In this document: positions 1 to 6,566 of the stretch, one piece after another
How the letters are laid out: each line of letters opens with the position of its first letter
How positions within the stretch are numbered: the first letter of the stretch is position 1
From: Verrucomicrobiota bacterium
Lineage (GTDB): Bacteria > Verrucomicrobiota > Lentisphaeria > Oligosphaerales > Oligosphaeraceae
DNA length: 7,014 nucleotides
NCBI GenBank assembly: GCA_022709995.1
Contig: JAKLHU010000107.1
Span: forward strand, 1 to 7,014
Reading direction: 5' to 3'
The notes under the pieces: model-generated
The model's input: only the letters and a program-made list of their open reading frames with translations
Databases searched by the model: none
What the model was told of the DNA's origin: nothing
Made by a program: the position numbers and the translations under genes

Positions 1-270
1 GCCGGTGATGGCGGTGTTGGCGGCCGTCAAGTCAGGCGGGGCTGGAATGCACGCCGCCGTCAACGTCATCGCCGCTCCGGCCAGGATGGCGAACCATTTC
101 AGGATATTGCCGTTGGCGACATTCATCAACGTGAAGGCTTCGTGGCAGGCGATGGCCAGCATGAAGCCCGCAAACAGCATGAAAAAGACGCGTCCGCCCG
201 GTCCGGGGAGAAAGAAGGCGAGCAGGAAAATGGCGAGGAGCGGAAGGGCGGTTTTCAGTCGTTGCAGCAT
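1..270 (-). CDS. cdsA: CdsA-like phosphatidate cytidylyltransferase, N-terminal part (runs off window)
   Basis: The frame reads without a stop from the ATG at 270-268 to the window edge, giving 90 codons; the C-terminal part with the family signature is outside. Members make CDP-diacylglycerol from phosphatidate and CTP in the cytoplasmic membrane, the branch point for phospholipid synthesis. The visible part begins MLQRLKTALPLLAIFLLAFF and has three hydrophobic segments at about residues 5-23, 29-49 and 58-78, with the F-L-P-G-P-G turn after the first helix that is common in CdsA N-termini. It starts 4 nt after the uppS stop. A GGAGG at 286-282 (minus strand), 11 nt from the ATG, lies inside the end of uppS, suggesting translational coupling. 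The uppS-cdsA order is a known conserved pair and is much of the reason for this call, because the catalytic region is not visible. An unrelated membrane protein is the main alternative. Confidence 0.82.
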   Translation of the reverse strand, partial: MLQRLKTALPLLAIFLLAFFLPGPGGRVFFMLFAGFMLAIACHEAFTLMNVANGNILKWFAILAGAAMTLTAACIPAPPDLTAANTAITG

Positions 271-274
271 AGGA

Positions 275-994
275 TTAGATGCCTCCAAAGCGCCGTTGGC
301 GATGGGCGAAGTCGTCCAGGGCTTGCCGGAATTGCGGTTCGGCGAAGTCTGGCCAGAAGGTTTCCGTGAACCAGATTTCAGCGTAGGATGCCTGCCAGAG
401 CAGGAAGTTGCTCAGGCGCTGTTCGCCGCCGGTGCGGATGATCAGGTCGGGGTCGGGCAGACCGGCCGTCTGCAAATAGCCGGCAAACGCGTCTTCGTCC
501 AAGGCTTCCGGGTCGAGGGCGCCGGCTTTGGCCAGGCGGGCGACGATTTGGGCGGCCCGGGTGATTTCGTGGCGGCTGCCATAGCTGAGGGCGAGGGTGA
601 GATTGCCCTTCGCGTTGGCGGCGGTGCTGGTGATTTGCTGCTGCAGGCACAACCGGGCCGGCCGGGGCAGCCGTTCCAGGTCGCCAATGACGCGCAGGCG
701 GATCTGGTATTCGGCCAGCTTGGCCGCCTGTTGGTCCAGAAAGTCGACCAGCAAATTCATGAGGAACGCGACTTCTTTGGGTGATCTTTTCCAGTTTTCG
801 GTGCTGAAGGCGTACAGGGTCAAGTAGGGAATGGCGTATTGGTTGCAGCATTCGAGGGTACGGATGACGGCATCGGCGCCGGCCTGGTGGCCGGCCGAAC
901 GCTCCAGGCCGTGTTTTGCGGCCCAGCGGCCGTTGCCATCCATGATGATGGCGATGTGGCGGGGCCGCGGCGAGGCTGGGGACAATTCGGGCAT
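275..994 (-). CDS. uppS: Undecaprenyl diphosphate synthase (cis-prenyltransferase)
   Basis: This 239-residue protein has the full UppS signature and the usual family length. The family condenses isopentenyl diphosphate units onto farnesyl diphosphate to make the C55 lipid carrier for peptidoglycan and other wall polymers; it acts at the cytoplasmic face of the membrane. Visible motifs: HIAIIMDGNGRWA at residues 13-25 with the catalytic Asp19; GHQAGADAV at 35-43; YAFSTENWKR at 61-70; LSYGSRHEI at 136-144; and RTGGEQRLSNF at 187-197, whose Arg187, Arg193 and Ser195 bind the isopentenyl diphosphate. Glu206 in the AEIWF segment matches the conserved Mg-binding glutamate. The ATG at 994 is the only reasonable start: an in-frame TAG lies a few codons upstream, and the next Met is inside the catalytic motif. 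No Shine-Dalgarno is visible; the bases before the ATG read TCTCCT. The gene is first in a transcript with the cdsA-like gene. Confidence 0.97.
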   Translation of the reverse strand: MPELSPASPRPRHIAIIMDGNGRWAAKHGLERSAGHQAGADAVIRTLECCNQYAIPYLTLYAFSTENWKRSPKEVAFLMNLLVDFLDQQAAKLAEYQIRLRVIGDLERLPRPARLCLQQQITSTAANAKGNLTLALSYGSRHEITRAAQIVARLAKAGALDPEALDEDAFAGYLQTAGLPDPDLIIRTGGEQRLSNFLLWQASYAEIWFTETFWPDFAEPQFRQALDDFAHRQRRFGGI

Positions 995-1063
995 AGGAGA
1001 ATTTTTGGGCTCGGGGCTACGGATTGTGCGTGCGGCTGACTTGCGCCGCGAGGTAAAAGCTTT

Positions 1064-1091
1064 ATTCTAATCCATATTCCCGGGAAAGCAA
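1064..1091 (-). promoter_or_regulatory. Candidate promoter for uppS operon
   Basis: Read on the minus strand there is TTGCTT (1091-1086), a 16-nt spacer, and TAGAAT (1069-1064), which matches the -10 consensus at five of six positions. Transcription would start about 60 nt upstream of the uppS ATG. On the plus strand the same AT-rich patch gives TTGCGC (1041-1046), 16 nt, then TATTCT (1063-1068), a weaker candidate for the divergent methyltransferase gene, so the two -10 boxes would overlap. These are consensus matches by eye only. Confidence 0.4.
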
Positions 1092-1116
1092 AAATGGCAG
1101 GAGTTTTTTCGTCAGG

Positions 1117-1956
1117 ATGGCAGCGATGATCTTAACCAGTGTGCAGAATCCGCGCGTCAAGCAGGTGGTCACGTGGCGTGAGCGGCGCGACCGCGACCGC
1201 GACCAGAAAGTTTTGATTGAGGGCTACCGGGCCTTGACCCGCGCCCTGGCCGGCGGCTATCCGATCGAGGACGTCTATTTCTGCCCGGAATGTTATCTGG
1301 GCGACAATGAGCCGGCTTTGCTGGAGCGTCTGGAGCAAGCCGGGGCAACCCTGTATCACGTGGCGCCGGCGCCGTTTGCCCGCATGGCGTATCGCGAACG
1401 GCCCGAAGGCTTGCTGGGAGTCGGTCCGCAACGTCATCGCGGCCTGAACGATCTGCCGGTCCGGGCGACGCCGCCCTTTTACCTGGTGGCCGAGCAGATT
1501 GAAAAGCCGGGCAATCTGGGCACTATGCTGCGGTCGGCCGATGCGGCCGGGGTGGACGGGTTGATTCTGTGCGACCCGCGCACGGACCTGTACAATCCCA
1601 ATGTCGTCCGCGCCAGCACCGGCAATCTCTTCACCATGCCGATAGCGGAAGCCGATTCGGCAACGACAATCGCTTGGCTGAAAGAGCGCGGCATTGCCAT
1701 TCTGGCGGCCAGCCCGCATGTCGAGACGCTGTACACCGCCGTTGACATGACGGCTGGAGTCGCCATCGTGGTCGGGGCGGAGCAGTTTGGCCTCAGCGAA
1801 GCCTGGATGCAGGCCGCGGATGTGCCGGTGCGCCTGCCGATGATGGGGGCGGCCGATTCCCTCAATGTGGCCACGGCCACGACGCTTTTGCTGTATGAGG
1901 CCTTGCGGCAGCGGCTGGAACGCGGCGTCGTCCGGGACCAGGGGCCGCAGGCCTGA
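1117..1956 (+). CDS. SpoU/TrmH-family RNA 2'-O-methyltransferase
   Basis: The 279-residue protein fits the two-domain SpoU type: an N-terminal substrate-binding domain (about residues 5-105, opening with ILTSVQNPRVK) and a C-terminal knotted SPOUT methyltransferase domain (about 120-265). Enzymes of this family transfer a methyl group from S-adenosylmethionine to a ribose 2'-OH in rRNA or tRNA. The three SPOUT motifs are present: motif 1 EKPGNLGTMLRSADAAG at 129-145, with the conserved Asn133 and Arg139; motif 2 VGAEQFGLS at 219-227, keeping the Glu and GLS; motif 3 LPMMGAADSLNVATA at 240-254, which forms the cofactor knot. The target nucleotide cannot be told from sequence. The start could be the ATG at 1117 or the one at 1126 (protein starting MILTSVQNP, as is common in the family). 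A CAGGAG at 1098-1103 lies 13 nt before the first, and an AGG at 1114-1116 lies 9 nt before the second. It is monocistronic, divergent from uppS and convergent with the prepilin array. Confidence 0.94.
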   Translation: MAAMILTSVQNPRVKQVVTWRERRDRDRDQKVLIEGYRALTRALAGGYPIEDVYFCPECYLGDNEPALLERLEQAGATLYHVAPAPFARMAYRERPEGLLGVGPQRHRGLNDLPVRATPPFYLVAEQIEKPGNLGTMLRSADAAGVDGLILCDPRTDLYNPNVVRASTGNLFTMPIAEADSATTIAWLKERGIAILAASPHVETLYTAVDMTAGVAIVVGAEQFGLSEAWMQAADVPVRLPMMGAADSLNVATATTLLLYEALRQRLERGVVRDQGPQA

Positions 1957-1970
1957 TTCCCGTCTGTTTT

Positions 1971-2020
1971 ACGTCAAGGCCCCGAGGCGCCGGCTGAACG
2001 GCGCTTCGGGGCCTTGGCGT
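1971..2020. terminator. Long GC-rich hairpin between convergent genes, likely transcription terminator
   Basis: Arms of 22 nt (1971-1992 and 1999-2020) pair almost completely, with two G-U wobbles in the plus-strand RNA, around a 6-nt loop GCTGAA. It lies 14 nt after the methyltransferase stop and 32 nt beyond the stop of the opposing prepilin gene, so it can serve both. The U-tract is weak: the plus strand continues TTC, then an A-run (2024-2029), and a TTTT (1967-1970) lies before the stem. It is therefore not a textbook intrinsic terminator, but the stem is the strongest in the window. Confidence 0.65.
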
Positions 2021-2052
2021 TTCAAAAAAGGTTCAAGCGGCCGACGTCGTGT

Positions 2053-2826
<774 letters not shown>

Positions 2827-2834
2827 GGCTGTGT

Positions 2835-2840
2835 CCTCCC
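2835..2840 (-). promoter_or_regulatory. Shine-Dalgarno deciding the start of prepilin copy 1
   Basis: GGGAGG on the minus strand, 8 nt before the ATG at 2826. It rules out the longer reading from the TTG at 2844, which lies upstream of it, and gives a normal short prepilin leader. Confidence 0.8.
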
Positions 2841-2859
2841 TCAACTGAAGTGAATATGG

Positions 2860-2881
2860 AAAAACTTTGTTGAAAGCAAAG
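2860..2881 (-). terminator. Possible weak intrinsic terminator after prepilin copy 2
   Basis: On the minus strand CTTTG (2881-2877) can pair with CAAAG (2869-2865) around a 7-nt loop, followed at once by TTTTT (2864-2860). The stem is only 5 bp and AU-rich, so termination would be inefficient. The same stretch could instead be a promoter for copy 1: TTGCTT at 2879-2874, a 17-nt spacer and TATTCA at 2856-2851 (or CATATT at 2858-2853 with a 15-nt spacer). Both readings are weak. Confidence 0.3.
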
Positions 2882-2945
2882 AGTCTTCGTTCAAGTCCTC
2901 AGGGGCAAGGGCGGCCGACCGTATGGCCCTGCTCGTGTTCGGCGG

Positions 2946-3695
2946 TTATTTGGCGACTGGCGTGCCGGTGCAAAGCCAGACATCCTCGTAGGAGTTGGAA
3001 GTAGTATAGCCATAGACGACGTTCAGGGTGTCGACATGGCCGTCCAAGTACGACGTGTTGCGGCCCCCGGGATGGGCGGCGTAGGCGCGGACGCGCAGGG
3101 ACGGCGCCTTGGTGCCGATCTGGTGGACATAGCCGCCGGAGGCGTAGTCGCCGTTGACGGTCACCAGGTGTTTCCAGTTGTCGGCGAATTCCGAGACCAT
3201 GGACGGGCTGTTGGCCTTGGTGGTCATATGAAGGTACTGTGGTTGGGCCCCGAGGTTGTTGATCATCATGTTGCGGCCATAGCTGAGGGAGATGCAGGTC
3301 CAGTGATACGCGTAGAGCGGTGGCACGTTGGCCGGGCAGAGCAGCGACGGATAAATCCGTGACGTGTAGACGGTTCCGCTCGACAGGCTGGTGGCGGTGC
3401 CGATGGTGGGCGTCTCCGGCATGGAGCCCGAATAATGCAGCCACTCGTACCACATCAGCGACGACGTCGGCCGCACGCCGCGCATCCACATCTGGGCCGA
3501 GATCGTGTAGTCTTCGTTTTCCATGGCATACATGGTGCCGACGTAGGCCATGGTCTTGAGGTTGTTGGTGCAGGAGATCGCCCGCGCCTTTTCCCGGGCC
3601 TTGGACAATGCCGGCAAGAGCATCGCCGCCAGAATGGCGATGATGGCGATGACGACCAGAAGCTCAATGAGGGTGAATGGGCGTCGGGATGACAT
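2946..3695 (-). CDS. Prepilin-like protein with H-X9-DG motif, copy 2 (subtype B)
   Basis: A 249-residue paralogue with leader MSSRRP and then the shared [13 protein letters not shown] helix (Phe7 as mature residue 1, Glu11 as mature Glu5). The C-terminal motif is [12 protein letters not shown] (His208, Asp218, Gly219), followed by [11 protein letters not shown]. It differs from copies 1, 3 and 4 by SCTNNLKT instead of SCKNxLKQ after the helix, by a WYEWLHYSG segment near residue 82, by an ADNW box (171-174), and by a tail containing TSNSYEDVW. In these points it resembles copy 5. Besides the conserved pair Cys42 and Cys120 it has Cys134 and Cys242. The start is the ATG at 3695, with AAGGAG at 3706-3701 spaced 5 nt. 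It lies 119 nt upstream of copy 1. It is probably an exported inner-membrane or pseudopilus subunit, but no partner machinery is nearby. Confidence 0.93.
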   Translation of the reverse strand: MSSRRPFTLIELLVVIAIIAILAAMLLPALSKAREKARAISCTNNLKTMAYVGTMYAMENEDYTISAQMWMRGVRPTSSLMWYEWLHYSGSMPETPTIGTATSLSSGTVYTSRIYPSLLCPANVPPLYAYHWTCISLSYGRNMMINNLGAQPQYLHMTTKANSPSMVSEFADNWKHLVTVNGDYASGGYVHQIGTKAPSLRVRAYAAHPGGRNTSYLDGHVDTLNVVYGYTTSNSYEDVWLCTGTPVAK

Positions 3696-3862
3696 GATGG
3701 CTCCTTGTTTGATATCCGTCCAGTTGTTCCACGCATGACTATGGTTCGTTGAAAGACCTCTGGGGATGGAACCTGGCAGGTGTGAAAGCGGGCCGGAACA
3801 AGCTTGGATAAACGATTAAGCCAGGCCAGATAATCCTGTCGTCATCGGCCGGCAGAGGGTGG
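3696..3862. other. Intergenic gap between prepilin copies 3 and 2
   Basis: These 167 nt hold the Shine-Dalgarno of copy 2 (3701-3706) and no recognisable coding sequence. No hairpin with a T-run was found after the copy 3 stop. No convincing promoter was found by eye, although the size of the gap would allow one. Confidence 0.4.
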
Positions 3863-4627
3863 TTAGGGGAGTCTCTGGGTCAGTGTGGCGCCATCTTGGG
3901 CCAGCCAGACATATTCGTAGGACGTGCCGTTGGCGGTGAGAATGTAGTTGACGGTGTCGACGTGGCCGTCGAGATAGCAGACATTGCGGCCGCCGGAGTG
4001 GGCGGCGTATTTGCCGACCGCGCCAAAACGGCTTTCATAGAGCAGATAGAGGCGATCGCCGAAGCCGGACGGGTAGGCCCCCTCGATGGCCTTGTAGGTC
4101 CAGCAGTCGGCAAAGGAGGCTATGATGGACGGGTTGAAGGCCTTGGCCAGGTGCCGGAGGTAGGTTGGTTCAGTCCCGATGGTCGCCTGCTTGAACCAGT
4201 TGTGGCCGTAGCTGGAGAACATCGGCTGATACGACCACCACTGCTGCGGGGTGGCGTTGCTGGGGCAGATCAGCATGTCGTACATGTAGCCGTCCCGCGC
4301 TGCGCCGGAAGTCGGATGGTAGACAGTGACATTTTTGTGGGTCTGCGGCAGGAATTTCGAATAGTACAGCCAGTCCGGCCAGTTCAGATTGGCGTTGTTG
4401 GTGAGAGCCGGGTGGTAGAGACGCGAGGAAAACACACTGTCGTTGTTTTCGTCAGAGTAGAGAAGTTCCATTAGACCGAGCTGCTTCAAGTTGTTCTTGC
4501 AGGAGATCGCCCTTGCTTTTTCGCGGGCCTTGCTCAAGGCCGGCAGGAGCATCGCCGCCAGAATGGCGATGATGGCGATGACGACGAGGAGTTCGATCAG
4601 AGTGAAAAGGAACATTCTTCTGAACAT
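3863..4627 (-). CDS. Prepilin-like protein with H-X9-DG motif, copy 3 (subtype A)
   Basis: A 254-residue paralogue with leader MFRRMFL, mature Phe8 and Glu12. The post-helix segment is [20 protein letters not shown]. It is closest to copy 4: both have WPDWLYYSK, [23 protein letters not shown] and WSYQPMF in the same places (about residues 83-137), suggesting a recent tandem duplication. The C-terminal motif is [12 protein letters not shown] (His210, Asp220, Gly221). Conserved Cys43 and Cys121 are present, plus an extra Cys175 (in the FADCW box) and Cys217 (inside the H-X9-DG motif). The start is the ATG at 4627, with GGGAGG at 4640-4635 spaced 7 nt. The frame stays open further upstream to 4777, but a start there would bury the signal about 50 residues inside, so it was rejected. 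Confidence 0.93.
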   Translation of the reverse strand: MFRRMFLFTLIELLVVIAIIAILAAMLLPALSKAREKARAISCKNNLKQLGLMELLYSDENNDSVFSSRLYHPALTNNANLNWPDWLYYSKFLPQTHKNVTVYHPTSGAARDGYMYDMLICPSNATPQQWWSYQPMFSSYGHNWFKQATIGTEPTYLRHLAKAFNPSIIASFADCWTYKAIEGAYPSGFGDRLYLLYESRFGAVGKYAAHSGGRNVCYLDGHVDTVNYILTANGTSYEYVWLAQDGATLTQRLP

Positions 4628-4634
4628 GCTGACA

Positions 4635-4640
4635 CCTCCC
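4635..4640 (-). promoter_or_regulatory. Shine-Dalgarno deciding the start of prepilin copy 3
   Basis: GGGAGG on the minus strand, 7 nt before the ATG at 4627. It supports the short protein that begins directly at the prepilin leader over the upstream-extended frame. Confidence 0.8.
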
Positions 4641-4752
4641 GGATGAATCCCGCGTTGTTCTGATGGAAGAAAGAAAGTTGAGCGAAGTACGAACTCAATG
4701 GCTGGAGCGGCTTTCGACCATTGCGCCGCCGCAGACGCTGGTAGCCGCCGAG

Positions 4753-4789
4753 GGCCGGCCGGAATGGCGGTCCGCAAGGGGCCGGCCGG
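4753..4789. repeat. Duplicated GGCCGGCCGG block downstream of prepilin copy 4
   Basis: GGCCGGCCGG occurs at 4753-4762 and again at 4780-4789. Because CCGGCCGG is its own reverse complement, the two copies act as both direct and inverted repeats and can form an 8-bp all-GC stem around a 19-nt loop. It sits 4 nt past the stop of copy 4. There is no U-tract on the minus strand, so if it terminates transcription it is not by the standard intrinsic mechanism; it may instead protect the 3' end of the mRNA. Confidence 0.5.
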
Positions 4790-4790
4790 T

Positions 4791-5552
4791 TCATTGCTGC
4801 GTGAGAGTGCCGCCGATTTTGTCGACGATCCAGACGTTTTCCTTGGAGTTGCTGTTGACGGTCAGGGCGTAGTTGACGGTGTCGACATGGCCGTCCAAGT
4901 AGCCGTTGTTGCGGCCGCCGGAATGGGCCGCGTTGGTGCGGACAGCCGCGTATTTGGTTTCCACCAGGTGGTAGAGGCGGTTGCCCAGACCGGTCGGATA
5001 CGGGCCGTTCTTGTAGCGCCATGACCAGGTGTCGGCAAAGGTGGTGACGATGGACGGCTGGCTGCTGTCGGCCAGGTGGGTCAGATTGTCGGGCTTGGCG
5101 GTCGCGGTGTTGTCGATGTAGTAATTGTAGCCAATGCTGGCGAACATTGGCTGATAGGACCAGTATTGCTGCGGGGCGGGGTCGGCCGGACAGATCAGCA
5201 TGTCGTACATGTAGCCGTCCCGCGGCGCCCCGGAGGTCGGATGGTAGACGGTGACGTTTCGGTGCGTTTCCGGAAGATATTTGGAATAGTACAGCCAGTC
5301 CGGCCAGTACAGGCGGACATTGCCGGCGACGCTGGGATGGTACTGGCGGGACGAAAACACGGAGTCCTCGTATTCCATGCTGTAGAGCTGGGCGACGAGA
5401 TTGAGCTGCTTGAGCTTGTTCTTGCAGGAGATCGCCCGGGCCTTCTCTCTCGCCTTGCTCAGGGCCGGCAGCAGCATGGCCGCCAGAATGGCGATGATGG
5501 CGATGACGACAAGGAGTTCAATCAGGGTGAAACGGATGGCTTTTTTGAACAT
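4791..5552 (-). CDS. Prepilin-like protein with H-X9-DG motif, copy 4 (subtype A), no Shine-Dalgarno
   Basis: A 253-residue paralogue, closest to copy 3. Leader MFKKAIR, then [13 protein letters not shown] with Phe8 as mature residue 1 and Glu12 as mature Glu5. The post-helix segment is [11 protein letters not shown], with Lys where the other copies have Asn. The C-terminal motif is [12 protein letters not shown] (His210, Asp220, Gly221). Cys43 and Cys121 are the only cysteines. The ATG at 5552 is the only plausible start: in-frame codons between it and the copy 5 stop include no ATG, GTG or TTG. Unlike the other four copies it has no Shine-Dalgarno: the leader reads GTACACCTCC directly before the ATG, pyrimidine-rich where the others are purine-rich. 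It follows copy 5 by 64 nt, the shortest gap in the array, so the two may share a transcript. Confidence 0.92.
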   Translation of the reverse strand: MFKKAIRFTLIELLVVIAIIAILAAMLLPALSKAREKARAISCKNKLKQLNLVAQLYSMEYEDSVFSSRQYHPSVAGNVRLYWPDWLYYSKYLPETHRNVTVYHPTSGAPRDGYMYDMLICPADPAPQQYWSYQPMFASIGYNYYIDNTATAKPDNLTHLADSSQPSIVTTFADTWSWRYKNGPYPTGLGNRLYHLVETKYAAVRTNAAHSGGRNNGYLDGHVDTVNYALTVNSNSKENVWIVDKIGGTLTQQ

Positions 5553-5616
5553 GGAGGTGTACGGCAGGTAGGTGGGGGAATGGTGACGGTGGGGTGAAAA
5601 AAAGACTTTCGGCGGC

Positions 5617-6369
5617 TTACAATTTGCGGATTTGACTGGCGTCGCCGGCTCTCCAGATGTCCTCCCGGTAGGAGGTGCTGGTGTGGCCGTAGACAAAATT
5701 GAGCGTATCGACATGGCCGTCGATGTACACGGTGTTGCGGCCCCCGCCATGGGCGGCGTTGGCGCGGACATCGCCCATGCCGGCATAGTTGCCAAGCGAA
5801 TGCGAGTAGCCCGACGTGCCGCCGTTGACATAGTACTTCCAGTTGTCGGCCATCACGGAGGTCATCGAGGGCCATTGGGTTTCATGGACCATGCGCAGGT
5901 AGCTCGGGAAACCGCCAAAGCTGTTGATGTAGGCGTTCTGTCCGTAGCTCATCAGGAACGCCCCCCAGTGCCAGTTGCGGCGCGGTTCGGCGTTGGACGG
6001 GCAGACCAGGGTGCTGTATAGGATCGTATTGGTGTTCGCGCCGGACGTCGGGTGCGGGGTGATGACGATCTTCGGCGATTCGTTCAGATAGGACGCCCCG
6101 TGCAGGAATTCATACCACATGGCCTGCTTGCCGTCAGCCCGGTAGGGATGGTACATCTTGTTGGTAAAGGCGTAGTCGGCGTTTTCCTCGCTGTAGATGA
6201 AGGCGATCAGACCCAGGGTCTTGAGGTTGTTGGTACAGGAAATCGCCCGCGCCTTTTCGCGCGCCTTGCTCAGAGCCGGCAGCAGCATCGCCGCCAGAAT
6301 GGCGATGATGGCGATGACGACTAAAAGCTCAATCAGGGTAAATGCCGACCAGCGCCGCATTGTGTTCAT
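5617..6369 (-). CDS. Prepilin-like protein with H-X9-DG motif, copy 5 (subtype B), first of the array
   Basis: A 250-residue paralogue with the longest leader, MNTMRRWSA; mature Phe10 and Glu14 follow. It has the subtype B marks shared with copy 2: [17 protein letters not shown] near residue 85, the MADNW box (173-177) and [11 protein letters not shown] followed by SYREDIW. The C-terminal motif is [12 protein letters not shown] (His207, Asp217, Gly218). Cys45 and Cys123 are the only cysteines. The start is the ATG at 6369, with GGGAG at 6380-6376 spaced 6 nt. The ATG at 6375 touches the Shine-Dalgarno and the frame open to 6474 would displace the signal, so both were rejected. A good promoter candidate lies about 75-100 nt upstream of the ATG. 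This is the promoter-proximal gene of the array. Confidence 0.93.
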   Translation of the reverse strand: MNTMRRWSAFTLIELLVVIAIIAILAAMLLPALSKAREKARAISCTNNLKTLGLIAFIYSEENADYAFTNKMYHPYRADGKQAMWYEFLHGASYLNESPKIVITPHPTSGANTNTILYSTLVCPSNAEPRRNWHWGAFLMSYGQNAYINSFGGFPSYLRMVHETQWPSMTSVMADNWKYYVNGGTSGYSHSLGNYAGMGDVRANAAHGGGRNTVYIDGHVDTLNFVYGHTSTSYREDIWRAGDASQIRKL

Positions 6370-6375
6370 GATCAT

Positions 6376-6380
6376 CTCCC
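6376..6380 (-). promoter_or_regulatory. Shine-Dalgarno deciding the start of prepilin copy 5
   Basis: GGGAG on the minus strand, 6 nt before the ATG at 6369. Of the three clustered ATGs (6375, 6369, 6360) only this one has a normal spacing. Confidence 0.7.
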
Positions 6381-6441
6381 TGCCATCGAATAGGGACTTG
6401 CTGTCACGAGAGGTCTTGATTAGTCCGCCGAAGTCCATTAC

Positions 6442-6469
6442 ATTATAATCCGATATCACCAACGTGCAA
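6442..6469 (-). promoter_or_regulatory. Candidate promoter for the prepilin array (copy 5)
   Basis: On the minus strand TTGCAC (6469-6464), a 16-nt spacer and a perfect TATAAT (6447-6442). Transcription would begin near 6435, leaving a leader of about 66 nt before the ATG at 6369. The -10 box lies in ATTATAAT, which also reads TATAAT on the plus strand (6444-6449), in the right direction for the divergent amidohydrolase gene, though no well-spaced -35 was found there. Consensus match by eye. Confidence 0.5.
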
Positions 6470-6566
6470 TTCATCTATACCAAATAATAGCACATTCCGG
6501 GTCAGTTATCAAGGGGCCGGGAGTGATTTTTCGGCGGCGCGACCAAAATCGCCGTCTGGGAACACC

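Noticed and set aside
5..784. Plus-strand open frame of about 260 codons opposite cdsA and uppS
   Set aside because: The minus strand carries an unambiguous UppS with all catalytic motifs and a CdsA-like start; the plus frame is a GC-rich shadow.
4678..4698. Hairpin TTGAG/CTCAA upstream of prepilin copy 3 as a regulatory leader
   Set aside because: Only 5 bp with an 11-nt loop; expected by chance and not repeated in the other leaders.
2827..4700. Shared CTTTCAAC or CTCAAC motif followed by CCAT upstream of prepilin copies 1, 2 and 3 as a common operator
   Set aside because: The distance between the parts and to the start codon varies too much (3 to 10 nt and 33 to 49 nt), and copies 4 and 5 lack it.
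4628..4777. N-terminal extension of prepilin copy 3 (and similar ones for copies 4 and 5)
   Set aside because: Extensions would place the prepilin signal 35-95 residues inside the protein, and for copies 3 and 5 a good Shine-Dalgarno supports the short form. For copy 4 the extension would overlap copy 5.
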